This document shows, piece after piece, positions 41,376 to 49,998 of a stretch of 64,000 nt of DNA (positions are counted from its first letter, which is position 1; every line of letters starts with the position of its first letter). The notes beneath the pieces were generated by a model, which was not told where the DNA came from, made no database searches, and worked only from the letters and a program-made list of their open reading frames with translations. Location of the stretch: the NCBI RefSeq assembly GCF_042679305.1, contig NZ_JBHTMP010000033.1, positions 13,748 through 77,747 of the forward strand, read 5' to 3'. The stretch is from Micromonospora_H sonneratiae (lineage in GTDB: Bacteria > Actinomycetota > Actinomycetes > Mycobacteriales > Micromonosporaceae). The position numbers and the translations under genes are program-made.

Positions 41376-41948
41376 GTGCCGTTCCTGGTCGAACCTCTGC
41401 TGCCGCCCGGCTGGATGGCGGCGACGGCGCAGCCGGTGATCCACGCGGACGGTCTCGTGCTCAGGCCGTGGCGGTGTTCGGACCGTCCGGCGGTCCTCGC
41501 CGCGTACGCGGATCCCGACATCCAGCGGTGGCACTGCCGGTCGATGACCGAGGACGAGGCCGGTGACTGGATAGCCGCGTGGCCCGGGCGTTGGCGGAAC
41601 GAGACCGGCGCCGGCTGGGCGGTGACCGAGGCGTCGGAGGTGGTCGGTCAGGTCAGCCTGCGCCGGATCGTCCCGGCGGAGGGCCTCGCCGAGGTGTCGT
41701 ACTGGGTGCTGCCCGCCGTACGCGGTCGCCGTATCGCTCCACGGGCGCTGGCCGCGGTCGCCGTATGGTCCTTCACTACGCTCGGGCTGCACCGGGTCGA
41801 GTTGTACCACTCGACGTCGAACGTCGCGTCGTGCAAGGTCGCGCAACGTGCCGGCTTCACGGCCGAGGGCACGAAACGCGGTGAGGGCCATCATGCCGAC
41901 GGCTGGCACGACATGCACATCCACGCCCGGCTCGCCAGCGACCCGTAG
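41376..41948 (+). CDS. GNAT acetyltransferase (RimJ/RimL-like)
   Basis: A 190-residue GNAT protein from GTG 41376. It has LRPWRCSDRPAVLAAYADPD in the first lobe, the acetyl-CoA loop VSYWVLPAVRGRRIAPRALA and the ending SCKVAQRAGFTAEGTKRGEG with WHDMHIHARLASD. The layout mirrors the GNAT protein at 9410-9997, pointing to a duplicated family in this genome. The acceptor is unknown. It follows the methyltransferase gene and may be co-transcribed. Confidence 0.88.
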   Translation: MPFLVEPLLPPGWMAATAQPVIHADGLVLRPWRCSDRPAVLAAYADPDIQRWHCRSMTEDEAGDWIAAWPGRWRNETGAGWAVTEASEVVGQVSLRRIVPAEGLAEVSYWVLPAVRGRRIAPRALAAVAVWSFTTLGLHRVELYHSTSNVASCKVAQRAGFTAEGTKRGEGHHADGWHDMHIHARLASDP

Positions 41949-42064
41949 CGGGCGGCGAACCGATCCGTCGCAGCCAATAGTCTTGTCCGGTTATTGCCTG
42001 AGATTTATTCAAATGACACGATTGCTGGCAGCCAGACTGTGCCTTCGACGCCGGAGGTGACGGG

Positions 42065-42592
42065 ATGCTCGGGATCCTGTTGCAGATCGTTCGTACGACC
42101 GGAACGCTGCTGCTCGGCCTGTTCGCCGGCGGGATGTTCTGTCTCTCGCTGGCGTCGTCGGTGAGCGAGTTGCCCGGGCCGGCCTACGTGCCCTACTGGC
42201 AGGCGCTCAACACCGACTATGTCCGGGCCATGCCGCCGCTGGTGCTCACCTGTCTGGCGTTGCTCGTACTGACCTGTGTGTTGTCGTATCGGCGGGGCTG
42301 GCTGGTGTTCGGTCTCGGCGTGTCCGCCACGCTGCTGGTGGCGGCCACCGTCGTGTTCACGTTGACCCAGTTGGAGCCGATCAACCAGGTCGCCGACACG
42401 TGGCCCGTCGATCAGCCACCGGGCGACTGGGCGGAACTGCGTGACCGTTGGTGGCGGCTGCATACGGTACGAACCGTACTGGTGACGGCGGCCTTCGCCG
42501 TGATCCTGATGGCCCAGGCGGTCGACCGACCCCGCCGCGCGGCCGTCGGCCGCGTTGATGTCCCTGGTCGGCCGGCGCAGGCGGTCGTCTGA
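42065..42592 (+). CDS. DUF1772-type membrane protein
   Basis: A 175-residue protein with four predicted membrane helices: about 5-30, 58-78, 82-105 and 140-160. It has an RDRWWRLHTVRTVLVTAAF segment like the conserved RxxWxxxHxxR of the DUF1772/anthrone-oxygenase-like family. Function in bacteria is unknown. GGAGGTGACGGG precedes the ATG. A hairpin spans the end of the gene. Confidence 0.75.
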   Translation: MLGILLQIVRTTGTLLLGLFAGGMFCLSLASSVSELPGPAYVPYWQALNTDYVRAMPPLVLTCLALLVLTCVLSYRRGWLVFGLGVSATLLVAATVVFTLTQLEPINQVADTWPVDQPPGDWAELRDRWWRLHTVRTVLVTAAFAVILMAQAVDRPRRAAVGRVDVPGRPAQAVV

Positions 42593-42606
42593 CCAGGGAC
42601 ATCAAC
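42554..42606 (+). terminator. Hairpin overlapping the DUF1772 stop
   Basis: GTTGATGTCCCTGGTC (42554-42569) pairs perfectly with 42591-42606 across a 21-base loop that includes the TGA stop. It probably serves both convergent genes. Confidence 0.65.
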
Positions 42607-42658
42607 GGGTTACGGCGGTGGCGGGAAGGTGTGGTGGGGGTGGCCTGCCCGGTCGGCG

Positions 42659-43363
42659 TCAGGGGGTACGGTCACGGCACAGTTCCTCGACGGTCGCCAG
42701 GGTCCGCGCCAACCGGTCCCGGTCGTCAGCGGTCAGTGGAACGTTGTGCAACTCGGCCAGCGCGGCGTCGGCCCGGGTCGGATCCTGTAGCGAGAGGGCC
42801 AGTTCGGCACGGTAGGCGAGGGCTTCCACCCGTTCCACCGCGCTGGCGTCGGTGACCCGGGCGAGGGCGCCATCGAGGATTTTGGCAGCCTGGGCCACGT
42901 CACCCTTGCCGTCGGCCAGCACCACGGCGTTCTCCAGTGCGCGGGCCAGTTTCCCGCCGGGGGCGGGGGAGGCGGGGGAGGCGTTCGTCGGGAAGATGCG
43001 AATCCAGTTTCCCCCCGGGTCGATGAGGGAGAAGCCCGACAGACCTCCGACGTTCCTGCGCGGTCGCGGGCGGGTCATCCGCGGTATGCCGGATAACGGG
43101 ACCCGGCCGTAGAGCGCTCGTAGTCCGTCGGCGAACGCGCGGTGCAGGGGGGCGGTGTCGGGTACGAACACGAGGCAGCTGCCGTAGGACTCGGTCGGGT
43201 CGAAGCCGGGTATGCCGAAGAAGTGCAGTTCGATGTCTTCCCGGCGCATCGCGAGATACGGGTTGGGCTTTGTCTGCCGGTACGTGCGCTCGAATCCGAG
43301 CGCTGAGTAGAAGGTCAGCATCTCGTCGATCGAAGCGCAGGGCAGCAGTGGAATGACTTTCAT
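42659..43363 (-). CDS. VOC-domain protein with helical C-terminal extension
   Basis: A 234-residue protein. Residues 1-130 form a VOC module (MKVIPLLPCASIDEMLTFYS, LHFFGIPGFDPTESYGSCLV, LIDPGGNWIRIFP), resembling bleomycin-resistance-type binders. Residues 140-234 form an added helical region (DGKGDVAQAAKILDGALARV, ALAYRAELALSLQDPTRADA) with TPR-like character. The ATG at 43363 has TGGAGGA upstream; a longer frame to 43549 is rejected as non-protein-like. Confidence 0.8.
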   Translation of the reverse strand: MKVIPLLPCASIDEMLTFYSALGFERTYRQTKPNPYLAMRREDIELHFFGIPGFDPTESYGSCLVFVPDTAPLHRAFADGLRALYGRVPLSGIPRMTRPRPRRNVGGLSGFSLIDPGGNWIRIFPTNASPASPAPGGKLARALENAVVLADGKGDVAQAAKILDGALARVTDASAVERVEALAYRAELALSLQDPTRADAALAELHNVPLTADDRDRLARTLATVEELCRDRTP

Positions 43364-43606
43364 CGGTCCTCCAACGGTGACGCCGGATTGGCACGGGGGC
43401 TGTCGACCCGGCGGAGCCTGGTGGGCGGGACAGGGGCGGTCGAGCATGACCGTCCACGCAGTCTGGCGAAATGACAGGCACCTGTCAAAACGTTCACTCC
43501 GTAGAACTGCACTGTGGTTTTCCGCAGCCCCGGGGTGCAGTCCGCCCACTCCAGCCGGACGGGCGACCCCATGGTTCCGTCGGCCACGAATTCATAGCGT
43601 CGTCAC

Positions 43607-44437
43607 ATGATCCGAACACGACGCCTCCTCCTGGAGGCCGGCTTGCCGAACGCGCCGTCCGAACCACCGACTGACGGTCTCGTCGGCTTCGTCACCGACC
43701 TCGTGGAGCGACTCGGCGGTCCCGGCGCCGGCCTGGCGGTCGCCCTGGAGAACCTGTTTCCACCGATACCGAGCGAGGTGATCCTGCCGCTGGCCGGCTT
43801 CGCCGCAAGCCAGGGCAGGATGAACCTGGCTGCGGCGATCGGGTGGACCACGCTCGGCTCGGTGGCCGGCGCGTTGGCGCTGTACTACGTGGGCGTCGTG
43901 CTCGGGCGCGACCGGGTACGGGCGATCGCGGCGAAGCTGCCGATGGTGAAGGTCAGCGACATCGACCGTACGGAGGCGTGGTTCGCCCGACACGGAGTGA
44001 AGACCGTCTTCTTCGGCCGGATGATCCCGATCTTCCGGAGCCTCATCTCGATCCCGGCCGGGGTCGAACGAATGCCGGTGGCGACGTTCCTGCTCTACAC
44101 CACACTGGGCAGTCTCATCTGGAACACCGTGTTCGTGATGGCCGGCTATCTGCTCGGCGAGAACTGGCATGCCGTCGAGACGTACGCCGGTACGTTCCAG
44201 AACCTCGTCATCGTCGTCTGCGCGCTCGCCGTGGCGTACTTCGTCATCTCACGCCTGATCCGCGCACGTCGGCAGCGGCGAGCACCCCGTGGCCACGACG
44301 TCGCCAACCATCCCGTCGACAGGCCCGGCACCGACGTTCGACCTCACTCAACCGGGTACGACACCAGGGGGCACCCGACGAGGATGGCACGCGGCACACT
44401 GTATGGCACGCCGCGCCGGCCGGATGAGGTCCAATGA
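43607..44437 (+). CDS. DedA-family membrane protein
   Basis: A 276-residue DedA protein with five to six membrane segments. Signature sequences are LENLFPPIPSEVILPLAGF near residue 50 and FGRMIPIFRSLISIPAG near 140. DedA proteins are thought to flip lipids such as undecaprenyl phosphate or phosphatidylethanolamine and to support membrane potential. The C-terminal roughly 55 residues after RRQRRAPRG are polar and poorly conserved. It is convergent with the PrmC-like gene, with 17 bp between the stops. Confidence 0.9.
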   Translation: MIRTRRLLLEAGLPNAPSEPPTDGLVGFVTDLVERLGGPGAGLAVALENLFPPIPSEVILPLAGFAASQGRMNLAAAIGWTTLGSVAGALALYYVGVVLGRDRVRAIAAKLPMVKVSDIDRTEAWFARHGVKTVFFGRMIPIFRSLISIPAGVERMPVATFLLYTTLGSLIWNTVFVMAGYLLGENWHAVETYAGTFQNLVIVVCALAVAYFVISRLIRARRQRRAPRGHDVANHPVDRPGTDVRPHSTGYDTRGHPTRMARGTLYGTPRRPDEVQ

Positions 44438-44454
44438 CGGCAGCCGGTGGGGAA

Positions 44455-45246
44455 CTAGCCGGACCCGGTTCCGATGACGACGGTCGAGTTCATCTCATCG
44501 GAACTCGCCACCTGCGGGGTCAGCCCGGCGCGGGCGAGGGCCTCGACAGCCGCAGTGGCCTGACGGTCACTCGTCTCGACGAGCAGGTGACCGTTGGGCG
44601 CCAGCCACGACTTCGCCCCGGCGACGAGCCGCCGTACGACCTCGAGTCCGTCCGCGCCGCCGTCGAGCGCGACGCGTGGTTCATGTATCCGGGCCTCCGG
44701 GGGGAGCAGCCCGATCGCCTCGGTCGGCACGTAGGGCGCGCTCGCGACCAGGATGTCGACGTTGCCCCGCAACTCGGCGGGCAGCGGCTGGTAGAGATCA
44801 CCTTCGAGTACCTGACCGGCGTGGGCGGCGACGTTGCGGCGGGCGCACCGTACCGCGGCGGGGTCGATGTCGACGGCGTACAACCCGACCCGGACCAGGG
44901 ACGCTGCCAGCGCGACCCCTACCGCACCCGACCCACAGCACAGGTCGACCACCACGGCGCCGGGTAGCGCGCGTACGGCGGCCTGGCGGACGAGGAACTC
45001 GGTGCGGCGGCGGGGTACGAACACTCCCGGGTCGACGGATATCCGTAGACCGTGGAACTCGGCCCAGCCGAGAACGTGCTCGAGCGGCCGGCCGGAGATC
45101 CGCTGGTCCACCATGGCGGCCAGGACGTCCGGGCTCGGTGCGGTGGTGAGGAGTAACCGGGCCTCGTCCTCGGCAAAGACGCAACCGGCGGCCCGGAGCC
45201 GGGTGACGATGACGGACTGCGGGAGAGGTGACGCGGGAAACGACAT
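44455..45246 (-). CDS. PrmC-like N5-glutamine methyltransferase family protein
   Basis: A 263-residue protein of the release-factor glutamine methyltransferase family: N-terminal helices, RPLEHVLGWAEFHGLRISVD, motif I VVDLCCGSGAVGVALA and motif II LYAVDIDPAAVRCARRN. The catalytic motif, normally NPPY, reads SAPYVP (VDILVASAPYVPTEA), so the Asn that positions the glutamine amide is replaced by Ser. Activity on release factors is therefore doubtful. It may be a paralogue with another substrate. Confidence 0.85.
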   Translation of the reverse strand: MSFPASPLPQSVIVTRLRAAGCVFAEDEARLLLTTAPSPDVLAAMVDQRISGRPLEHVLGWAEFHGLRISVDPGVFVPRRRTEFLVRQAAVRALPGAVVVDLCCGSGAVGVALAASLVRVGLYAVDIDPAAVRCARRNVAAHAGQVLEGDLYQPLPAELRGNVDILVASAPYVPTEAIGLLPPEARIHEPRVALDGGADGLEVVRRLVAGAKSWLAPNGHLLVETSDRQATAAVEALARAGLTPQVASSDEMNSTVVIGTGSG

Positions 45247-45476
45247 GAGAGCCTTTCGGGAAGCCGAAGGGTGCTCTCCCGGTCCCCTAGATCAGGGAGA
45301 CCGTCGCGGTGTGAGGTGGGAGCACCCGACCTGCTACAGCGGTAATGGGTCTCACCTCCTCGATAGGTCCAGCCAGGTACGACGACGCTACCCTATGCGA
45401 TCTACGGCGGATCGCCCGGGGCGGGGTGGGTCACCTGCGGGCATGGTCGACCCGGGTCCGCCCCGGGCGCAGCCTG
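45247..45476. other. Leader region of the PrmC-like gene
   Basis: No gene is seen. A partial dyad, GGGTGCT-N44-AGCACCC, lies upstream of the gene at 44455-45246 and could fold in its leader RNA. Confidence 0.35.
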
Positions 45477-45534
45477 CAAAGCACGATGTGCGGAGGGCCT
45501 GGCAGCTGACAGGCCCTCCGCACATCGTGCTTTG
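45477..45534 (-). terminator. Strong terminator after the lectin gene
   Basis: CAAAGCACGATGTGCGGAGG (start of the left arm, 45477-45501) pairs perfectly with 45510-45534. It forms a 25-bp stem with an 8-base loop, six bases past the lectin stop, and closes transcription from the minus strand. Confidence 0.8.
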
Positions 45535-45539
45535 GACGA

Positions 45540-46070
45540 CTACGCGGTACCGGCACCCGCCTGCGCGACCTCCCGTTGGAGTACGGCCTTCCAGTACTGC
45601 GAGATGGACGGCGGGCCGCCCCACGTCGACGTGGGGCTGACGTAGACGTTGTTCGCCACCAGGTTGTTCTGGACGCTGAGTGCGTACCCCGGGTAGCTCT
45701 TCGGCAGGATCGCGTACGAGTCGGCGTCGTCGGTCAGTCCGTCGCTGCCATGGACGCGGCGGATCACCCATTTCTGCTTGTCGCTGCCGTCGGGATTCTG
45801 CAACACCGGTACCGCCTTGGCGTTGACGCCCGCCGTCAGGCACCGACTGTTCTCATAGCTCTTGATGAGACAGGTGTCCTCCGACACCGGTTCCAGGTAC
45901 CACAGATGACCGAGGTAGCCCTTGCTGGTCAGGGTCGGGTCGAGGTTCCAGGTCTGGATGCCCTGGCCGACGCCGTCGTGATAGTTGTCCATCTCCAGAT
46001 AGGTCCCGGTGACCTCGTGAATCAGCATGAACGGGCCGTTGATCGACTTGCTCAGGATGATGTCGGGCAT
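45540..46070 (-). CDS. Ricin-type beta-trefoil lectin-like protein
   Basis: A 176-residue protein with internal repeats of trefoil type: MLIHEVTGTYLEMDNYHDGV, QTWNLDPTLTSKGYLGHLWY, SRCLTAGVNAKAVPVLQNPD and QKWVIRRV. These resemble the QxW-containing sub-domains of RICIN carbohydrate-binding modules. It has no signal peptide from the chosen ATG (46070, MPDIILSKSI). It may be cytoplasmic or exported by another route. It is a single gene with its own strong terminator. Confidence 0.7.
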   Translation of the reverse strand: MPDIILSKSINGPFMLIHEVTGTYLEMDNYHDGVGQGIQTWNLDPTLTSKGYLGHLWYLEPVSEDTCLIKSYENSRCLTAGVNAKAVPVLQNPDGSDKQKWVIRRVHGSDGLTDDADSYAILPKSYPGYALSVQNNLVANNVYVSPTSTWGGPPSISQYWKAVLQREVAQAGAGTA

Positions 46071-46475
46071 GGGCGGGCGCCTTCCTAGCGTCGACTGTGG
46101 ATGGGTGCATCCCGAAAGGGCATCGACTCCCGCGAAGGCTGCCGTCGCGAAGGATGCGGCCACTCCGGACAAACAGCGCCCCACGTAGAGTTCCAAGACG
46201 ATTACAACCGGTCACTCTACGGATGAATGTCCTGGTCAGCAAGACCCTGCTTGGACGGTCGACCACCCAACTCGACACCCGCTGACGAGCAGGACCGGAA
46301 GTTGCCGCTCTGCCACCGGCCGCTCTGCCCACCGGAGACGGCACGTCGCGTGGCCGGGCCGGGACGGAACTGCTCCCGTGGGCGGCGACCCGACCACATA
46401 CCTTCGGTCCCCGGCGGTCGAAACCCGTTCGGCGGTACCGGAGGCGGTACGCACGGGCAGCGGTAGGTTGGGCCG
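46071..46475. other. Divergent interval, no gene recognised
   Basis: About 400 bp separate the lectin and uppS starts. Short frames exist but none looks coding. Promoters for both genes should be here. Confidence 0.45.
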
Positions 46476-47252
46476 ATGGTTCTCGGCGATGCGCTCTACG
46501 GGCTGTACGTACGTCACCTGAAGGCACAGTTGTCCGGTGGCCCGATGCCCCGGCACGTGGCGATGGTCATGGACGGCAACCGCCGCTGGGCCCGACAGAT
46601 GGGTTTCGAGAACCCGAGCGTCGGACACCGTTACGGGGCGGAGCACATCGAGGAGGTGCTGGGCTGGTGTGCCGACGTGGGCATCACCCACGTCACGCTC
46701 TTCGTCGCCTCGACGGACAATCTCCGCAAACGCGCGTCGGCCGAGATGCGGTTCCTGATGGACGTGATCGAGCAGGTCATCGCCGGTCGACTGATCCGTC
46801 AACCCGGCCAGTGGCGGTTGCACCTGGCCGGCCGGATGGACACACTGCCTGATTCCACCCGACACGCCCTGAAGCTGGCCAAGGACACCACCCGGGACAG
46901 CGACGCCAGATTTCACCTGACCGTCGCGGTCGGATACGACGGCCGTGAGGAGGTGGTCGACGCGCTGCGCTCACTGCTCGTACACGAGGCGGAGACGGGC
47001 GCCACCACCGAGGAGTTGGCGCAGCGGTTGACCGCCGACGACATCGCGGCACACCTCTACACCAGTGGTCAGCCCGACCCGGACCTGATCATCCGGACCA
47101 GTGGGGAGCACCGGTTGTCCGGATTCCTGCTGTGGCAGGCCGCCTACTCGGAGCTCTACTTCTGTGAGGTGCACTGGCCGGGATTCCGGCACGTCGACTT
47201 CCTGCGGGCGCTGCGCTCGTACGCTGCCCGTCACCGCCGGTTCGGCACCTGA
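46476..47252 (+). CDS. uppS: Isoprenyl transferase (cis-prenyltransferase)
   Basis: A 258-residue cis-prenyltransferase. The catalytic Asp and diphosphate site lie in VAMVMDGNRRWARQMGF and the second region is HVTLFVASTDNLRKR. The conserved end is PDLIIRTSGEHRLSGFLLWQ, then SELYFCEVHWPGFRHVDFL. It condenses isopentenyl diphosphate with an allylic primer into long Z-polyprenyl diphosphate, the lipid carrier for cell-wall sugars. Many actinobacteria have two or more such enzymes, so this may not be the essential copy. Its 3' end overlaps the convergent WYL gene by 22 bp. Confidence 0.9.
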   Translation: MVLGDALYGLYVRHLKAQLSGGPMPRHVAMVMDGNRRWARQMGFENPSVGHRYGAEHIEEVLGWCADVGITHVTLFVASTDNLRKRASAEMRFLMDVIEQVIAGRLIRQPGQWRLHLAGRMDTLPDSTRHALKLAKDTTRDSDARFHLTVAVGYDGREEVVDALRSLLVHEAETGATTEELAQRLTADDIAAHLYTSGQPDPDLIIRTSGEHRLSGFLLWQAAYSELYFCEVHWPGFRHVDFLRALRSYAARHRRFGT

Positions 47253-48235
47253 TCCGGCTCCGCAGCCGGATAGAGGGCGACCAGGGCCCGGGCGGTGGCG
47301 GTGAACCGGTCCCGCAGTTCGGGTGGACCGAGCACCTCGACCTCCGCGCCGAGTTTGAGCAGTTCGGTGTGGCCATGCTTGATCGACTCGATCGGCACCG
47401 TGGTGTGCAGCCAACCTGTCTCGTCGGGAGCTCCAGCTGCCTGCCGGGCGCCCCGGGCCATGGCCGGTGGGAAGACGTACGCCATCCGCGCCAGCGCGGC
47501 GGCGGTCATCCGGACCTTCGCCTCGGTCCGGTAGACGCTGCGTTCGTACTGGTCGGTCCAGGATTGCCAGAACTCGGCGAGGTCGAACTCCGTCGGTCGG
47601 GTGAAGTTCTCCTCGAGCACCGTCAGTTCGAGGATGGCCGCCACCCGGTAGGTGCGTACGTCTTCGTCGGCCCGGGCCACCAGATACCACCGGCCCGCTT
47701 TGAGGACCACCCCCAGCGGGGCAAGGGTGCGGGTCACCTCCCGCGGGGTCTTCCACCGCCGATAACGGACCTCGACCAGCCGGTCGGCCCAGACCGCATC
47801 CGCCAGCGCCGCCAGGTGCGGGGTCGGTTCGGAGTCCCGGAACCAGCTCGGTGCGTCGAGATGGAAGCGGTCCCGAACCCGACCGCTGCCCACCGCCAGT
47901 TCGGTGGGCAGCGCTGCCTGTAGCTTCAGCTCGGCAGTGGCCAGCACCGTGCCCAGACCGAGTTCGGCCGCCGGCCCCGGCATCCCGGCGAGGAAGAGTG
48001 CCTCCGCCTCCTCGGTCGTCAGACCGGTCAGCCGGGTCCGGTAGCCGCCGAGGAGCTGGTAACCCCCGACCGGGCCGCGGTCGGCGTAGACCGGAACCCC
48101 AGCCGCGCTGAGTGATTCGACGTCCCGGTAGACGGTACGCACCGAAACCTCCAGGGCTTCGGCGAGTTCCCGGGCGGTCATCCGGCCCCGGGTCTGCAGA
48201 AGCAGCAGGAGGGACAACAGTCGACTGGCACGCAC
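47231..48235 (-). CDS. YafY-type HTH/WYL regulator
   Basis: A 334-residue member. The HTH is RASRLLSLLLLLQTRGRMTA, RELAEALEVSVRTVYRDVES and LSAAGVPVYADRGPVGGYQL. The WYL domain is VEVRYRRWKTPREVTRTLAP and AGRWYLVARADEDVRTYRVA. It resembles the WYL regulator at 18706-19680. It is convergent with uppS, overlapping by 22 bp, and divergent from a recombinase gene. The targets are unknown. Confidence 0.9.
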   Translation of the reverse strand: MRASRLLSLLLLLQTRGRMTARELAEALEVSVRTVYRDVESLSAAGVPVYADRGPVGGYQLLGGYRTRLTGLTTEEAEALFLAGMPGPAAELGLGTVLATAELKLQAALPTELAVGSGRVRDRFHLDAPSWFRDSEPTPHLAALADAVWADRLVEVRYRRWKTPREVTRTLAPLGVVLKAGRWYLVARADEDVRTYRVAAILELTVLEENFTRPTEFDLAEFWQSWTDQYERSVYRTEAKVRMTAAALARMAYVFPPAMARGARQAAGAPDETGWLHTTVPIESIKHGHTELLKLGAEVEVLGPPELRDRFTATARALVALYPAAEPDQVPNRR

Positions 48236-48408
48236 CTGACGAACCTAGCCGCCGACCATGACGGAACGTGTCAGGATCCGGGCCTGACCCCTTACCACCT
48301 GGCCATCTGGTAGCTGTCTCGTCACCGGTCGTCGAAGTTGTCCCCGCCCATGGGATTCGCCGGCATGTCTCTGGCGTCGCACATGATCGGGCTGAGAACC
48401 TCTTCCGT

Positions 48409-49413
48409 ATGCCTCGATCCACCTCCCTCGCTCGGCATCGATCCGGCCAACCCGCTCTCAACGGGGGACCACTCGACTTCACCGAGGCTTGGCTGATCAA
48501 CCGGCGGCTCTCCGATCACACCCGGGCCGCCTACCGGCGGGACATCACCGGCTGGCTGTCCTGGTGCGCCGACCGGAGCCTCGATCCGCTGGCCGCGAAC
48601 TTCCTCGACGTCAACGAATACGGCCGCGCGCTGGAGTCCAGCATGGACCCACGAAGCGGTCGCCTGCTCACCCCGGCCACCGTTGCCCGCAAACTGTCCG
48701 CGCTGTCAAGCTGGTACGACTTCCTCGCCAAGCTACGGGCAGTCGATGCCAACCCGGTGTCCGGCGCGGACCGGCCGAAGGTCAGCCGGGACCATTCGGC
48801 CACGGTCGGTCTCGCCCCGGAGGAGGTGGATGCGCTGCTGGCCGCCGCCGAGGCGGACACCGGTCCGACCGCCGCCCGTAACCGTGCCGCCCTCACCCTG
48901 CTGGCCGACCTGGGGTTGCGGGTGGGGGAACTGGTGTCGTTGGATCTGGCCGACCTGGGATACGAGCGGGGACACCGCAGCGTACGGTTCATCGGCAAGG
49001 GTGGCCGGGCCCGCCGACGGGCGTTGACCCCGGGTACGGCCTACGCGGTCGACGCCTACCTGGCGGAACGCGCGGCGGCCGAACGGGTTCCGGTCAACGA
49101 ACTGACCGGTCCGCTGCTGGTGACCTCCAGCGGTGGCCGCCTGGACCGGCACGCCGTGTTCCGACTGGTCCGGCGGCTGGCTCAGCAGGCGGGCATTCCG
49201 GCGTGGGCGAAGCTGTCCCCGCACTCGCTGCGCCACGCCTTCGCCACCACCGCCCGCGCCGAGGGGGTGCCGTTGGAGGACGTCCAGGACGCCATGGGGC
49301 ACGCCGATCCACGGACCACTCGCCGGTACGACCGGGACCGGCACAACCTGGACCGTGATCCGGCGTACGCGATCTGGGCCGCCCGCGCCCGACGTGCCCC
49401 GGCGTCCCCCTGA
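48409..49413 (+). CDS. XerC/XerD-type tyrosine recombinase
   Basis: A 334-residue integrase-family recombinase. The SAM-like N-terminal domain reads DHTRAAYRRDITGWLSWCAD. The catalytic residues are Arg in LGLRVGELVSLDLADL, Lys in RFIGKGGRARRRALTP, HSLRHAFATTARAEGV, His in MGHADPRTTRRYDR and the Tyr in that same motif. No phage genes, second recombinase or obvious attachment site lie nearby, so it may act on a distant site. The ATG at 48409 (MPRSTSLARH) is preferred over a much longer upstream frame. Confidence 0.88.
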   Translation: MPRSTSLARHRSGQPALNGGPLDFTEAWLINRRLSDHTRAAYRRDITGWLSWCADRSLDPLAANFLDVNEYGRALESSMDPRSGRLLTPATVARKLSALSSWYDFLAKLRAVDANPVSGADRPKVSRDHSATVGLAPEEVDALLAAAEADTGPTAARNRAALTLLADLGLRVGELVSLDLADLGYERGHRSVRFIGKGGRARRRALTPGTAYAVDAYLAERAAAERVPVNELTGPLLVTSSGGRLDRHAVFRLVRRLAQQAGIPAWAKLSPHSLRHAFATTARAEGVPLEDVQDAMGHADPRTTRRYDRDRHNLDRDPAYAIWAARARRAPASP

Positions 49414-49456
49414 CCGACGGCGCGGCGATCAGCCTGGTTCACGCCGTCCTGGTCAG

Positions 49457-49662
49457 GTCGAGGACTTCCAGGTAGTGCGGGTCGTACGTGACGCCGAGGA
49501 GGTTTCCGATTCACTCCAGCCGGGAGACGGGTGGCGGCTACCGACTCGGCTCGTCCACACCGGACGGCGGTGGTATCTGCTGGCCTGGGACATCGACCGG
49601 ATCCATCCCCGCCTACCCTGCGGCCCACACTTCGTACCCGGAGAGCCGCCCGGCGGGGGACG
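49457..49662 (+). pseudogene. WYL-domain relic
   Basis: The frame reads VEDFQVVRVVRDAEEVSDSL, PTRLVHTGRRWYLLAWDIDR and GPHFVPGEPPGG. The middle is the heart of a WYL domain, with RRWYLLAWDID. The usual DWRTFRVDR segment is missing just after it, and neither an N-terminal HTH nor a start is present. Confidence 0.5.
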
Positions 49663-49998
49663 CCGCCGGGGTCCGGTAGTGCCGGTGGGGTCCTGCGCAG
49701 CGGGGATCCGGATTGCCGTGCTGTGTCCCGGACGACTACGGTTGGTCGTATGACTGCCGGGTCGGCCATGGGCCACGAGCGATTGAGGCACCCGGCCACG
49801 GCGTGAGCGCCGGGCGGGCCAGAGGCCCCCCTTTTTTCTTCCCCGCGTCCACGTTTGGGCGGCAGGGTCTTCCATTTCCCCGACGGTGCCGACCGCCGTC
49901 GGTCATGCCCATCGCTCGACTTCCGGTGGTGGACGCCACCGTGACCTACCCGTGGCCGGTCCACGGGCCCCACAGCCTCGACAACGGAAAGCCAGCGT
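49663..49998. other. Gene-free interval
   Basis: No gene is seen. A C-run and T-run at 49828-49840 and the upstream region of the F420-type gene fall here. Confidence 0.4.

Noticed and set aside
46971..48500. 509-codon minus-strand frame around the WYL gene
   Set aside because: The WYL regulator in another frame explains this DNA. This frame has no domain pattern and would overlap uppS deeply.
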